In this document: piece by piece, positions 45,212 to 55,308 of the stretch
Position numbering within the stretch: position 1 is the first letter of the stretch
How the letters are laid out: every line of letters starts with the position of its first letter
Assembly: GCF_016888135.1 (NCBI RefSeq)
Contig: NZ_JACSWB010000172.1
Span: 1 to 64,000 of the forward strand
Source of the DNA: Leptolyngbya sp. CCY15150
Lineage (GTDB): Bacteria; Cyanobacteriota; Cyanobacteriia; RECH01
Direction of reading: 5' to 3'
DNA length: 64,000 nucleotides
Program-made: the position numbers and the translations under genes
Notes under the pieces: model-generated
What the model was told of the DNA's origin: nothing
Database searches by the model: none
Seen by the model: only the letters and a program-made list of their open reading frames with translations

Positions 45212-46495
45212 CTAGGTTTTCTGAGCTTGAGACAGCAGGCGATCCAGCCAGAGCAGAATGGCGATCGCTCCCAAAACGCTCAAGGCGGAGCCCAGCCAAA
45301 ATCCATCAATCACCCAGCGGTCTTGGTCGAGCACCCATCCTCCTAGGGTTGGGCCAATGAAATAGCCCACCGCCCAGCAGAGGGAGTTGATCGATAGGTA
45401 GACCCCCCGCAAGGCTTCAGGGGCGATCGCGACGACGAGGGCAGAGGCGGCTGGGGTGTAAGCATCGGTGGCGATCGCCATCACGGCCAATCCAGCCAGA
45501 GCCCATCCCAGCGCCAAGGTTGTGGTGACGCCGGTGAACCAAATCAACAGAAATCCTAGTCCCCAAAATAGAGCCGATCCAATCAACGCCCAGACGAGAC
45601 CAAATCGCTTTAGACCACGGGCTATAGGCAGTTGGCAGAGGGCAGCGAGGACAATGTGCCAGGTGAACAGCAGGCTGATCATGGCTTCGGATAATCCCAG
45701 CACGCCATCAAAGGACACAAAGCGGCTGAAGTAGACCGGCAGCGTGCTCTGGACTTGCGCGAGATAGGTGGTAAACAGGATGTTGACGCCGGCATAGACT
45801 AACAGGGGGCGATCGCGCAGGGCAATGGCCCAGCCAGCAAAGAAGGAACGGCCCCGATCGGTATTACTTAACGTTTCAGCGATCGCCACATAGATCAAGA
45901 CAAAAAAGATGGCATAGGACAGACCATCGATGACAAAGAGCAAGCGGTAGAGACCCGTTAGGGCAATCAATGCGCCGCCAAAAACCACGCCCAAGCTCAG
46001 ACCCAAACTATCGGCCAGGCGCACAATGGCAAAGGCTTCATTGCGCTGCTCTGGGGTGACAATATCCGCCACCACGGCCTCTGTCGCTGGCCAATAGAGA
46101 CCAATGCCGACTCCCATGAGTAAATTGCCGACGAGGAAGACCGGAAAATCATCGGCGATCGCCAAGGCCACATCAGCTAAGGCCGACACCGCCGCCGACC
46201 ACAGCAGAGTAGAGCGCCGCCCCCAGCGGGGAGAGTCGGCCATCGATCCACCGACAATTCGCCCAACGATGCCCGCAATGGAGCCGCTGCCAATGCCGAT
46301 CCCCACCATGGTGGCGGAGAGACCCACTTGGTTGACGAAGAAAATGGGGGCGTAGAACAGGGTGAAACCATTGCCCACTTGGGAGAGCAGGCGTCCTGCC
46401 GACAAGAGCCAAATCCGACGATCCAGCAGCGGTAAGCGAATGAGATGGGTCAAGGCATGAATCCATGCTTTTAAGATGGAAAAGAGACGTGGCAT
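45212..46495 (-). CDS. Major facilitator superfamily transporter
   Basis: A 427-residue protein with about 12 hydrophobic helices and the MFS layout: GRLLSQVGNGFTLFYAPIFF in helix 1, the loop motif GGSMADSPRWGRRSTL between helices 2 and 3 (G-x3-D-x2-G-R-R), and WPATEAVVADIVTPEQRNEAFA before helix 5. This group resembles drug or metabolite exporters; the substrate is unknown. The start at 46495 (MPRLFSILKAW) is preferred to the frame start 46603, whose extra 36 residues are Cys/Arg-rich and unlike a transporter leader. Confidence 0.88.
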   Translation of the reverse strand: MPRLFSILKAWIHALTHLIRLPLLDRRIWLLSAGRLLSQVGNGFTLFYAPIFFVNQVGLSATMVGIGIGSGSIAGIVGRIVGGSMADSPRWGRRSTLLWSAAVSALADVALAIADDFPVFLVGNLLMGVGIGLYWPATEAVVADIVTPEQRNEAFAIVRLADSLGLSLGVVFGGALIALTGLYRLLFVIDGLSYAIFFVLIYVAIAETLSNTDRGRSFFAGWAIALRDRPLLVYAGVNILFTTYLAQVQSTLPVYFSRFVSFDGVLGLSEAMISLLFTWHIVLAALCQLPIARGLKRFGLVWALIGSALFWGLGFLLIWFTGVTTTLALGWALAGLAVMAIATDAYTPAASALVVAIAPEALRGVYLSINSLCWAVGYFIGPTLGGWVLDQDRWVIDGFWLGSALSVLGAIAILLWLDRLLSQAQKT

Positions 46496-46650
46496 ACGAC
46501 GTAGTGCTGAACGGATTTGAAGTTGTTGACAGGGGCGATCGCCCTTAGGCAAGCATCGAGTCTTGAGGATACCCTGTAATGGTGAGGCACAATCTTGAAT
46601 CAAACAGGATTAAGCCGTAAGCTAATGTTGAACTGCATGGGACCGACGCT

Positions 46651-47094
46651 ATGTCAGACGATACTAAAACCACCCCAGCCAAGTCAGACGGTGCTAAGGC
46701 CAAGAAGGAGAAGCCACCTAAGCTAGAAGACAAACCCTTCGAGGAATTTATCACGCAACACTTCATGCCTAACCTCAAGGAAACGCTAGGTAATCAAGGC
46801 ATTCAAGACATCGAACTATCGTTCGTTCAGGCACAGCTGCCGGTGAACGGGCTCAGCGATAGTCCAGACTGTTGGCAAGTGCTGGGCAACTGGGACAAGG
46901 GTCAGCGGCAATTTTCCATTGGCTTTTCCAAGCCTGATATTACCGCAGCCAAGTTTTTCTGCGCCGCCGATTCCAAGTCTCAGCCCAGCACCCTAGAGTC
47001 GTTCATGATTGATGAACGGCGGGTGACGCTTGATCTCATGGTGTTCTATACGGTGCAGCGCCTGAATGGACAAAAATGGCTAGCGCGTAATTAG
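46651..47094 (+). CDS. DUF2996 family protein
   Basis: A 147-residue soluble protein with a Lys/Ala/Pro-rich charged N-terminus (about 27 residues, probably disordered) and a compact DUF2996 domain: EEFITQHFMPNLKETLGNQG, DCWQVLGNWDKGQRQFSI and the strongly conserved end LESFMIDERRVTLDLMVFYT followed by VQRLNGQKWLARN. The family is cyanobacterial and plastid-related with no known function. A strong terminator follows 26 bases after the stop. Confidence 0.9.
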   Translation: MSDDTKTTPAKSDGAKAKKEKPPKLEDKPFEEFITQHFMPNLKETLGNQGIQDIELSFVQAQLPVNGLSDSPDCWQVLGNWDKGQRQFSIGFSKPDITAAKFFCAADSKSQPSTLESFMIDERRVTLDLMVFYTVQRLNGQKWLARN

Positions 47095-47119
47095 ACCAAG
47101 CTAGCCGGATCAGCCAGCC

Positions 47120-47150
47120 AAGAAAACCCCGTTACGACCGGGGTTTTCTT
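47120..47150 (+). terminator. Strong intrinsic terminator after the DUF2996 gene
   Basis: Perfect 12-base stem AAGAAAACCCCG (47120-47131) with CGGGGTTTTCTT (47139-47150), 7-base loop. The stem itself provides a T-rich 3' side on the plus strand and an equivalent on the minus strand, so it could work in both directions. Confidence 0.92.
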
Positions 47151-48292
47151 GACGTGGAAAGGTCGTAACGAGGCGGGCCGCAGTGGAGTGTAATCATGCT
47201 GCAACCTTCAGCGTGATCGTGCTGATCTCAGGGCAGGGCATTACAGCACGTCGGCAAGCGTGGCGCGCTCCTACGGGGCATACTCGATGTAGGGGCAAGT
47301 CAGCGATCGCCGATTTAGATCCGCAAGAGTGATCCGGACGGCTGTGTAGAGGACATGCAAAGGGCACTAGGTCATCAATACAGGGGTAGTGTCATGCCAG
47401 GCATCCGGGCAGCGGGAGAGACCTAGGGGTAGATTCCGCCGCCGTGATGAGGGATCGGTGCCGGGAAGGCAGGGGTAGGAATGACGGCAAGAATCCGCCA
47501 AGTGATCATTCCAAATTAGGGGTGCGGCTTGTTAAACTACTCATAACAGAACCGAGGATCATGCTCGGTTGATGCCTTGGCGGAGCATCTTTGAACTACT
47601 TAAACCTCCCAGCTTGTCAAGCGTTTAGGCGTATCGATTCATGAATGCGATCGCTTAAGAATTGATAAGAAAACGTTAACCCTTAATTTTCAATAAACCG
47701 ATATTGCATCGTGCCTCAAGGCTTGTTTTGAGCCATTTCGCCCCTGTCAAGACCCGCTAAAATCACGACATATATATTTCGTATAACACTGGTATCCCAT
47801 ATCTAGTAGTCTAGTTAAGCCGCAGAGAGAGGGAATCCGGGTCTGGGCCACGATTGTGAGCCTGTTTTCGTCGTCCCACTCTTTGCTCCATGCGTATCAT
47901 GATCGTCTCAGGCATGATCTTGATCGCCTCCAATACCTTGATGTGACGGGGAATGGGAGAGCGATCGCGTCAGTGCAACCTCAAGGGATCATCGTCTCAC
48001 TCCCTCACCTCCCGACGGATGATCACGCGTCCTCAGTCCTTTAGCGTTTAGCAACCCCCATGAGTACGGCATCCACGCAAGTTAGAGACGTCTTAACCTC
48101 TCCTCACCCCGAACCATCCCCTAGGGGGTGGCGTGGCGATCGCCGAGTCAATCGCTTGGATCGGTTCTTTTTACGCCTTTAGACGCAACGGCGTCTCCCC
48201 TCATCGCCCCATCGTCTAGAGTCACCATCATCAAAAATGACAACCTCTTGGGTGCGGTTGCTCGTTTATCAGTCAACAGTAGAGGTTACACA
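47151..48292. other. Long non-coding region upstream of dnaA
   Basis: About 1.1 kb with no gene I trust (the 62-codon frame at 47856-48044 starts at GTG without a ribosome-binding site). It contains two hairpins back to back: AACCGAG/CTCGGTT at 47550-47570 and GATGC/GCATC at 47571-47589. A marked AT-rich tract runs from about 47640 to 47820, and includes CTCAA/TTGAG at 47715-47732 and TATAAC at 47782-47787, a candidate -10. The combination next to dnaA makes it a candidate for dnaA regulation or the replication origin, but I could not find a cluster of standard DnaA boxes (TTWTCCACA). Confidence 0.5.
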
Positions 48293-49684
48293 GTGGAAAT
48301 TGTGCTGGAACAATTCTGGAATCAGGTCTTAGAGCGGCTGCAGTTGCAGCTCAGTCGCCCTACCTTTGAGACCTGGATTAAAACGGCTACTGTTGAGACG
48401 CTGAGCGATGATTGCTTGGTGATCTGCACCCCGAATCCATTTGCGCGTAATTGGATTCAAAAGTACTACATCAAAACCATTGCTGATGTGGTTCACGATA
48501 TTCTTGGGCACAGCATTGAGATCCATGTCACGGTGCAGCAGACGGGCGAGGTCATGAACAGCGAATCCCAGGGGGCTGCCATGTGGCCCAGCGCCACCGA
48601 TACATCACCGCCCACGGAAGAACTGACCCTGAGCAGCCATCGGCTCAAGCAAACGGATCTGAATCCTAAGTACATCTTTTCGCGCTTCGTGGTCGGCTCC
48701 ACGAACCGGATGGCCCATGCGGCATCCTTAGCGGTCGCCGAGTCTCCAGGGCGCGAATTTAACCCGCTGTTCCTCTGTGGCGGTGTTGGGCTGGGCAAGA
48801 CGCACCTGATGCAGGCGATCGGGCATTACCGGCTTGAGAACCATCCCGATTCCAAGGTGTTCTATGTCTCCACTGAGCAGTTCACCAATGATCTCATTGC
48901 CGCGATTCGTAAGGACAGTATGCAAACCTTCCGGGAGCATTACCGGGCGGTAGATGTGCTATTGGTAGACGATATTCAGTTCATCGAGGGCAAGGAATAT
49001 ACTCAAGAGGAGTTTTTCCATACCTTCAATACCCTCCATGAAGCTGGCAAGCAGGTGGTGCTAGCCTCCGATCGCCCCCCTAATCACATTCCTCGCCTGC
49101 AGGAGCGGCTTTGTTCTCGCTTTTCCATGGGGCTGATTGCTGATATTCAACCGCCGGATCTAGAAACGCGGATGGCGATTCTGCAAAAGAAGGCAGAGTA
49201 TGAAAATATGCGCCTGCCCCGAGAAGTGATTGAATATATTGCGTCTAACTACAAGTCCAACATTCGAGAACTGGAGGGGGCGCTGATTCGGGCGGTGGCC
49301 TATATTTCCATCTCGGGGCTGCCAATGACGGTGGAAAATATTGCGCCGGTACTCAGTCCACCTACGGAGAAGGTGGAAGCGACACCCGAATCGGTGATTG
49401 CAGCAGTGGCGGAAGCGTTTAATGTGTCCATTGATGACTTGAAGGGCAGCTCTCGCCGCCGAGAAATTAGCGTGGCGCGGCAGATCGCCATGTATTTGAT
49501 GCGCCATCATACGGATCTAAGCCTGCCTAAGATTGGGGACGTGTTTGGCGGCAAAGACCATACAACGGTGATGTATAGCTGTGATAAAATCACCCAACTG
49601 CGACAAACGGATCCTGATATGGCGCGGAACCTGAGGGAATTGGGCGATCGCATTAATCTCAACAGTAATCGGTCACGGCTGTAG
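48293..49684 (+). CDS. dnaA: Chromosomal replication initiator protein DnaA
   Basis: A 463-residue AAA+ initiator that binds DnaA boxes and opens the origin. The start is set at the GTG at 48293 ([20 protein letters not shown], with AGAGG upstream) because domain I begins there in cyanobacterial DnaA; the frame is open from 48128 but the extra 55 residues are unlike the family. Domain III has Walker [11 protein letters not shown], Walker [14 protein letters not shown] and the sensor [17 protein letters not shown]; domain IV ends in the DnaA signature [20 protein letters not shown]. The upstream 1.1 kb is non-coding. dnaN is not adjacent, as is usual in cyanobacteria. Confidence 0.96.
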   Translation: MEIVLEQFWNQVLERLQLQLSRPTFETWIKTATVETLSDDCLVICTPNPFARNWIQKYYIKTIADVVHDILGHSIEIHVTVQQTGEVMNSESQGAAMWPSATDTSPPTEELTLSSHRLKQTDLNPKYIFSRFVVGSTNRMAHAASLAVAESPGREFNPLFLCGGVGLGKTHLMQAIGHYRLENHPDSKVFYVSTEQFTNDLIAAIRKDSMQTFREHYRAVDVLLVDDIQFIEGKEYTQEEFFHTFNTLHEAGKQVVLASDRPPNHIPRLQERLCSRFSMGLIADIQPPDLETRMAILQKKAEYENMRLPREVIEYIASNYKSNIRELEGALIRAVAYISISGLPMTVENIAPVLSPPTEKVEATPESVIAAVAEAFNVSIDDLKGSSRRREISVARQIAMYLMRHHTDLSLPKIGDVFGGKDHTTVMYSCDKITQLRQTDPDMARNLRELGDRINLNSNRSRL

Positions 49685-49723
49685 GCGATCGCTGCTGGGG
49701 CATAAGGAGGTACGACGACGACG

Positions 49724-50161
49724 ATGGATCTACCTTCGTTTTTGTGGCTGTGGCGGATTGCGGCCTGGTCGATGGGGCTATCGGTGACGGCCTATGGAAT
49801 CTTGGCACTCTCCGGGGGCTGGCTGCTGCTGGCGCGGCGGCAAAAGCGATCGCGTCCGGCTTGGCTGCGCCCCCTGCACTACACCATCGGCGGCATCTTG
49901 GTGACCCTAGTGCTGCTGCTGCTTTCGGTGGGCTTGCTGGGCACCGTGGGCTATTACGGTAATCTAGGTCATTCGGTGCATTTACCCGCCGGATTGACCG
50001 TAGTGGGGATCACCCTGCTGTCGGCTTGGAGCGCGACTCGCATCAGCCCTAAACGACCCTGGGCGCGATCGCTGCATGTGGGTTCGAATATTGCTTTACT
50101 AATCGGATTTTTGGCCGTTTCCTTAACAGGCTGGGACGTAGTGCAGAAATATTTACCCTAG
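49724..50161 (+). CDS. DUF4079 family membrane protein
   Basis: A 145-residue protein with four hydrophobic helices (about residues 8-33, 49-73, 85-101 and 115-137). Conserved-looking features are LRPLHYTIGGILV and SLHVGSNIALLIGFL with a histidine in each, a pattern that in DUF4079 proteins recalls haem-b-type quinone-linked membrane proteins. The function is unknown. It follows dnaA by 39 bases on the same strand, and its stop overlaps that of the convergent histidine kinase gene. Confidence 0.85.
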   Translation: MDLPSFLWLWRIAAWSMGLSVTAYGILALSGGWLLLARRQKRSRPAWLRPLHYTIGGILVTLVLLLLSVGLLGTVGYYGNLGHSVHLPAGLTVVGITLLSAWSATRISPKRPWARSLHVGSNIALLIGFLAVSLTGWDVVQKYLP

Positions 50162-52038
50162 TTCTCTCCGCTGCACGACGAGGCCGAATGACCGTGATCG
50201 GGTAACTCTAGGGGTAAGCTGACAATAAAGCGCACCCATGGTTCTCGACATTCTAGACAAACCTTACCGCCCAGATAGGCCGTTAACCGTTGGACGAGGG
50301 ATAGCCCTAGCCCGGTACCCCCGTGGTTCCAGTGATCAGCATTAGGGATGCGATAGAACTTTTCAAAGACGCGATCGCGCTCATGGGGCAGAATCATCGA
50401 TCCTGAGTTGCTGACGATAATGCAGACGCCGGTGCCTTGGCGCTGGGCGCTTAGCCGAATTTGCTCATGGGCACGGGTGTATTTGCAAGCATTGCGCAAG
50501 AGTTCCATGATGATGCGCTCTAGACCAGAAAGATCGGTGATCAAACTCGGCAAGTTAGCATCGACGTCTAGGGAAAAACGAATCTGTTGTCGTTGAATTT
50601 GTGGCTGGAGGGGTTCGATCAAGTGCGGCAACCAATGCTGGAGATGGACGACGGTTTTGATGATCATCATGGATTCTGCCTCCAATCGGGAGAGATCCAG
50701 CAGATCGTTAATCAGCCCAATTTCGCGATCAGATTCTGACTGAAGAATGGAAATATAGCGATGGATGCGAGGGCTGTGATGGCCTAAATCCATCGGTGAT
50801 AGACTCAGCTCTAGCATTTCTGAGGCCATCTTGATGCTGGCGATGGGTGTGCGCAGTTCGTGGGAAACGGTGTTGAGAAAATCATCTTTGAGAGAACTCA
50901 ATCGCTCCAGTTCCTTCACCTGCTGCTGGGCAGCTTGGTACAGTCGAGCCTGGCGGATGGCGATCGCACATTGATTGGTTACCTGCTGCACTAGGCGAAT
51001 CTCGGAGGGGCTGAAGGGTAGACCAGGCTCCCGAATCAGCCAGATGTCGCCAATAGTGCCTTGGTCATCATAAATGGGCGCGACTAAAATGGTGGCCCAG
51101 CCGAGTAGGGTATGGCAGTCACAAAACTGAACGTATTGATGGGCCAGCAGTTGATGGTAGATGTGGGGAAACTCATCCATCTTCCAAATGGTGCCCAGTA
51201 CGGAGTGGGAGCGATCGTGGGTGCAGTCATGCACCACGGTGGAAATCTGCTGTTCAGAATCGTAGCGACCGGTATTGCAACTGATCAAACCCAGACCTGC
51301 TGTCATGGATTCCACCACCACCTGGAGGATGTGCTGTTCATCCAAGCTGTCCCGCACGCGATCGGTAATCCGCTTCAGGAGGGCTTCAAACGCTAAGGCT
51401 TCCGTCAGTTCGCGGGTGCGCTGGTTCACCTGTTGTTCGAGAGAACTAATGAGCTGGCGATAGCGTTCTTCCGACGCCTGCAACTGCTGCTCCATGTGCT
51501 TGCGGGTGGTGATGTCTCGCTGGATGAGCACACAGCCTGTGAAGTGATCATCGGTGTTATACAGTCCCGTGCAGTTCACTTCAAAGAAGATGGGAGCACC
51601 GGTATCGAAGCGACGTTCTTCGGTTTCTTGGCACAACTGTCGCTGATTTAAAGAATGCCGCAGTAGAGTCTTGCCTTGCTCTGGATCATGGGCAAAGAAG
51701 TCACTCTGAGCCATACCCAGCATTTGACTTGTCGTCGCGCCATACTGCCGGAGTACGGCATCGTTGACCTCCACAACCTTGAGGTGGTGGTAAATTTCAT
51801 CCAAGGTGCGATCGCAGGTTTGTTCTACATCCCAGGCCATGGGGCGATCGAGCTGCATCACCAAAATGCCATCGAGAGACTGGGCAAAAATTTGCCGGTA
51901 GTGGCATTGCTGACAGGTCGAGAGAGAGGACGCACAAGAGGAACAACCACCCTGGAGGAGTGCTGGCTGCTGCCCCTCAATCCTTGTGCTGGAAGGCTGG
52001 GAACAGGAATGGGGCAAGTTTGAGGGCGGGATGGACAT
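50158..52038 (-). CDS. PAS-GAF sensor histidine kinase with an N-terminal four-cysteine cluster
   Basis: A 626-residue cytosolic sensor kinase. Order: a ~50-residue N-terminus with C32-x2-C35-x6-C42-x2-C45, a PAS domain (about 48-180, FAQSLDGILVM...GCVLIQRDITTRK), a coiled-coil linker, a GAF domain (about 215-370), HisKA with the phosphorylated His in SHELRTPIASIKM near residue 391, and an HATPase domain with MELLRNACKYTRAHEQI (N box) and GGTGLGLSLV (G2 box). The output of a GAF-HisKA kinase is normally a response regulator, none of which is adjacent. The cysteine cluster could bind zinc or a cluster; its role is an inference. Confidence 0.9.
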   Translation of the reverse strand: MSIPPSNLPHSCSQPSSTRIEGQQPALLQGGCSSCASSLSTCQQCHYRQIFAQSLDGILVMQLDRPMAWDVEQTCDRTLDEIYHHLKVVEVNDAVLRQYGATTSQMLGMAQSDFFAHDPEQGKTLLRHSLNQRQLCQETEERRFDTGAPIFFEVNCTGLYNTDDHFTGCVLIQRDITTRKHMEQQLQASEERYRQLISSLEQQVNQRTRELTEALAFEALLKRITDRVRDSLDEQHILQVVVESMTAGLGLISCNTGRYDSEQQISTVVHDCTHDRSHSVLGTIWKMDEFPHIYHQLLAHQYVQFCDCHTLLGWATILVAPIYDDQGTIGDIWLIREPGLPFSPSEIRLVQQVTNQCAIAIRQARLYQAAQQQVKELERLSSLKDDFLNTVSHELRTPIASIKMASEMLELSLSPMDLGHHSPRIHRYISILQSESDREIGLINDLLDLSRLEAESMMIIKTVVHLQHWLPHLIEPLQPQIQRQQIRFSLDVDANLPSLITDLSGLERIIMELLRNACKYTRAHEQIRLSAQRQGTGVCIIVSNSGSMILPHERDRVFEKFYRIPNADHWNHGGTGLGLSLVQRLTAYLGGKVCLECREPWVRFIVSLPLELPDHGHSASSCSGEN

Positions 52039-52777
52039 AAACTCAGGGCTGAACAGCCGGCCAACTCATGGGGTTTAAGAAGATGATGTTGAAAGGCAAC
52101 GCTTATGTCCTGGGTTAGGCAAACGAGGGGCTAGGGACATAGCATCAGGCTGGGATGATGATCAAATCGTGGTGGTAGATGTTGGCTGCTTGATTGATGA
52201 CAACGGGCGATTGTTGACTCTATCTGGATCCTAGAAATCCTAGAGATATCGTCCTACAGTGGACGTCCGGGATCGTCCATCCTTATGGGTTGATTGATAA
52301 AGACTCGACAACAGATTAAGGGACTATGCTACGAGTCTATCTAGTATTGTGCAAAATTTCAGGACACATCTTAATCCCTAGGACTACGGAGGTTTTTCGA
52401 CATTTTCTGTCATAATCTGTTACAGTTTGTGATTTTCTCGATTTTTTTCCGCGATCGCACAGAGATGGAGCGCAATAGGTAAGAATAGTAAAACTTTAGG
52501 CAACCAAGGACGGGGTAGTCTCCCGGTGGAAAACCCTGGTTCATCATCGTCTTGCAGGAAACCATCTTGCAGGAGTGGTTTGACGCTACCCGTTTGTCTT
52601 CCATTCTCCTCTGTTTAGGGGCTGTGGTTACTGCTGCCCGAGACTGCTGTCCGAGCCTGCGGCGAGCGTCAAAGATGACTAGGATGGTTTGCTTGCATTC
52701 GACCCATGCTGGGAGGATGGACGTGATGCCTAATGGTTAAGTATTGTGTTATGCACTGTTAAGTTGTGGATTGAGTA
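52039..52777. other. Long intergenic region between the histidine kinase gene and gmk
   Basis: About 740 bases of unassigned sequence. Frames at 52410-52604 (minus) and 52552-52740 (plus) have no ribosome-binding site or family resemblance. An AT-rich tract around 52385-52450 with CATAAT could serve as a promoter, and a 9-base direct repeat CTTGCAGGA occurs near 52550 and 52565. I see no RNA gene I can name. Confidence 0.5.
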
Positions 52778-53362
52778 ATGAAACCCATGGGTATTGGTAG
52801 ATTGGTGGTGTTGACAGGGCCCAGTGGTGTGGGCAAGGGGACGTTGCTGCAATTATTGCTGAAACGCCACCCAGAACTGCGTCTTTCGATTTCCATGACG
52901 ACGCGATCGCCCCGTCCGGGAGAGGTCAATGGTCAACACTACCTGTTCACCCAGCGGGACAACTTTCAAACCCTGATCGATCAAGGTCAGTTTTTAGAAT
53001 GGGCAGAATTTGCCGGCAACTGGTATGGGACACCGCGTCAGCCAGTGGATGAGTGGATTCAGCAGGGGGAGTGGGTGATTTTGGAAATCGAGCTGCATGG
53101 GGCGCGGCAAATTCGAGAATCTTACGCGGATGCTTTTCACATCTTCTTGCTGCCGCCGTCGTTGGCCGAACTGGAGCGGCGGGTGCGCAGTCGAGGCCAT
53201 GATTCCGAGGAAGCGATCGCTCGTCGTCTGAAGCGGGCAGAGGCAGAAATTGCGGCGGCGGATGAGTTTGATATGCAGGTGGTGAATGACGATTTAGATC
53301 AGGCCCTAGCCGCCATTGAAGCGAGTTTGTTTGCCCGATCGCCGGCCCATGCTCACGACTAA
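52778..53362 (+). CDS. gmk: Guanylate kinase
   Basis: A 194-residue enzyme phosphorylating GMP to GDP with ATP. The P-loop is [14 protein letters not shown] near residue 13, followed by the GMP-binding [17 protein letters not shown] near 38-54 and [19 protein letters not shown] near 69-87. The lid arginines are in [21 protein letters not shown]. Start at either of two close ATGs (52778 or 52787). Length is typical (about 190-205). The downstream hypothetical gene follows after about 100 bases. Confidence 0.96.
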   Translation: MKPMGIGRLVVLTGPSGVGKGTLLQLLLKRHPELRLSISMTTRSPRPGEVNGQHYLFTQRDNFQTLIDQGQFLEWAEFAGNWYGTPRQPVDEWIQQGEWVILEIELHGARQIRESYADAFHIFLLPPSLAELERRVRSRGHDSEEAIARRLKRAEAEIAAADEFDMQVVNDDLDQALAAIEASLFARSPAHAHD

Positions 53363-53460
53363 CGCTACAGCTCACACCACAAGCATCGCAGTACAGAGAG
53401 CGATCGGGTCGCCTGTGGGCATCTCCTATCGACGTGTGAACCTATGCCAGAGGGGGCTCC

Positions 53461-54105
53461 TTGGCCAGTGACATCATTATCGTAGCGGTGTATCTTCTGA
53501 TCATTGCCTACGTTATATATCAGGCAATTAACTCCTTGGAAGATCGCACGACGGTGCTATTAGATCAAGCGGGGTTGACGGCGGAATTGGAGCGCACGGG
53601 CTTATCCGATGTGCTCAAAATTGACTTTGGCTTTAAAAGCAGCGATCGCTTCACCTACGATAAGCAAATCAACAGCCTGACGATCACCGTGACCAATGGG
53701 GCCGATACCTCCATGCAAGTTGACTGGGAGGAAAGCACCCTGATCGATGTTGGGGGGCAGTCTCATCGGGTGGTGCGGGTGACGCCCGATCGCCGCATGT
53801 CGCTCTGGGTCTACCAAGCCCCCAGCACCATTGGCCCGGGGGCAGCGATGAAAACCCAGGTTACCAGTGAAGATAGCGTGACCTTAAGTGGCGATGGAGC
53901 CATTGCGGACATCAAGCCCTTGATAGACGCTAAAACCCTATCAAAAAGCAAAACGGACATTCTCACCATGGCACTTTGGCTGCGGGTGCGGGTGCTCAGC
54001 AGTAGTGAAATTGCTGGCAGCGATCGCCCCTATTTGCTGTGCTGCAAAATTCAGGTGATTAAGCTGCCTTGGACGGACTATCTGCCGATTAGTTTGGGTA
54101 GTTGA
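53461..54105 (+). CDS. Hypothetical protein with one N-terminal membrane anchor
   Basis: A 214-residue protein that begins with a single hydrophobic helix (about residues 4-24, IIIVAVYLLIIAYVIYQAI) followed by a ~190-residue beta-rich domain. The initiator appears to be TTG at 53461 with AGGGGG upstream; no ATG lies between it and the anchor, so the unusual start is needed to include the helix. I do not recognise a family; the domain is probably on one face of the membrane. Single gene. Confidence 0.7.
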   Translation: MASDIIIVAVYLLIIAYVIYQAINSLEDRTTVLLDQAGLTAELERTGLSDVLKIDFGFKSSDRFTYDKQINSLTITVTNGADTSMQVDWEESTLIDVGGQSHRVVRVTPDRRMSLWVYQAPSTIGPGAAMKTQVTSEDSVTLSGDGAIADIKPLIDAKTLSKSKTDILTMALWLRVRVLSSSEIAGSDRPYLLCCKIQVIKLPWTDYLPISLGS

Positions 54106-54116
54106 TTGGGGTTGAT

Positions 54117-55241
54117 TTAAGGCGCAGGCGATCGCTCTTGGCAGTAGGCTTCAACGATAGACAGGATGCGCTCTGAGGCATGGCCGTCTCCAAAGGGATT
54201 CACGGCGGTGGCCATGGCTTGGTAGGCATTGTCATCGGTGAGCAGATGGGTGGCGGCGGCCACGATCGCCTGGGTATCTGTGCCGATCAGCTTGGCCGTC
54301 CCGGCCGCGATCGCCTCCGGCCGTTCCGTCGTATCCCGCAGCACCAACACCGGCTTGCCTAGGCTAGGCGCTTCTTCCTGGAGTCCGCCCGAGTCGGTGA
54401 GCAGCAGGTGACAGCGCTGGATGGCTCCCACCAGTTGGGCATAGTCTAACGGCTCTGTCAAAAAGGCTCGGGGATGATCGCCTAGGGCGGACGTCAAAGG
54501 CTCTCGCACGGTGGGATTTCGGTGCAGCGGCAGGAGCAGAGCCGTATCGGGAAATTTTTCTAGCAGGGTCAAAAAGCCTTGGGCGATCGCCGCTAAGGGT
54601 TCGCCCCAGTTTTCCCGGCGATGGACGGTGGCCAGCAGGGTGCGATACTTGCCCCACTCTAGCCCCGGAATTGGACAGGCGGGCTGCCGCTCTGCCACTG
54701 AAAGTAGGGCATCAATCACCGTGTTGCCGGTGTGGTGGATGGTGCCCACCACGCTGGATTGCTTCAGATGCTCCACTGCCGTGGTGGTCGGTGCAAAGTG
54801 CAGTTGGGCGATTTGGGAAATCAGCCGCCGGTTGGCCTCCTCCGGAAAGGGATTGAACAAATCATCGGTGCGCAGACCCGCTTCCACATGCCCCACCGGA
54901 ATTTGATGATAGAAGGCCGCCAGACCAGCGGCAAAGGCGGTGGTAGTGTCGCCTTGCACCAGCACAATCTCAGGCTTTAGGTCTTTGAACAGCGATTCCA
55001 GTCCCTGCAAGGTGCGGCAGGTGATATCAGTGAGAGTTTGCCCATGCTGCATGATGGCCAGATCGCGATCGGCGGTCAGGTCAAACAAGTCCATCACCTG
55101 GGCAACCATTTCCCGGTGCTGGCCCGTGAGGATCACCTGGGTATCCATAGCATCGCTGCGACGGAACTGTTGGATCACCGGGGCAAGTTTAATGGCTTCG
55201 GGGCGGGTGCCCAGAATGATACAGGCGCGGATGGGAGGCAT
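54117..55241 (-). CDS. wecB: UDP-N-acetylglucosamine 2-epimerase (non-hydrolysing)
   Basis: A 374-residue GT-B-fold enzyme interconverting UDP-GlcNAc and UDP-ManNAc for surface polysaccharides. Hallmarks are IILGTRPEAIKLAPV at the start, VQGDTTTAFAAGLAAF near 95, HVEAGLRTDDLFNPFPEEANRR-type segment near 118-140, and LLTDSGGLQEEAPSLGKPVLVLRDTTERPEA near 285-315. The frame's first start is a TTG two codons earlier (55247); the ATG at 55241 is preferred. It can supply the WecG-type transferase encoded at 42.2 kb. Confidence 0.95.
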   Translation of the reverse strand: MPPIRACIILGTRPEAIKLAPVIQQFRRSDAMDTQVILTGQHREMVAQVMDLFDLTADRDLAIMQHGQTLTDITCRTLQGLESLFKDLKPEIVLVQGDTTTAFAAGLAAFYHQIPVGHVEAGLRTDDLFNPFPEEANRRLISQIAQLHFAPTTTAVEHLKQSSVVGTIHHTGNTVIDALLSVAERQPACPIPGLEWGKYRTLLATVHRRENWGEPLAAIAQGFLTLLEKFPDTALLLPLHRNPTVREPLTSALGDHPRAFLTEPLDYAQLVGAIQRCHLLLTDSGGLQEEAPSLGKPVLVLRDTTERPEAIAAGTAKLIGTDTQAIVAAATHLLTDDNAYQAMATAVNPFGDGHASERILSIVEAYCQERSPAP

Positions 55242-55308
55242 GGGCAACTTAACGTAGGTCGGCTTGGGTAAACTGTAGTCCTAGGTAGATCCTAGATGGG
55301 AGATTCCC

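Noticed and set aside
47856-48044. 62-codon plus-strand frame upstream of dnaA
   Set aside because: GTG start without ribosome-binding site; His/Ser-rich product with no family look. Treated as part of the non-coding region.
48128-48292. 55-codon N-terminal extension of dnaA
   Set aside because: The extension shows no similarity to DnaA domain I; the GTG at 48293 has a ribosome-binding site and gives the family N-terminus.
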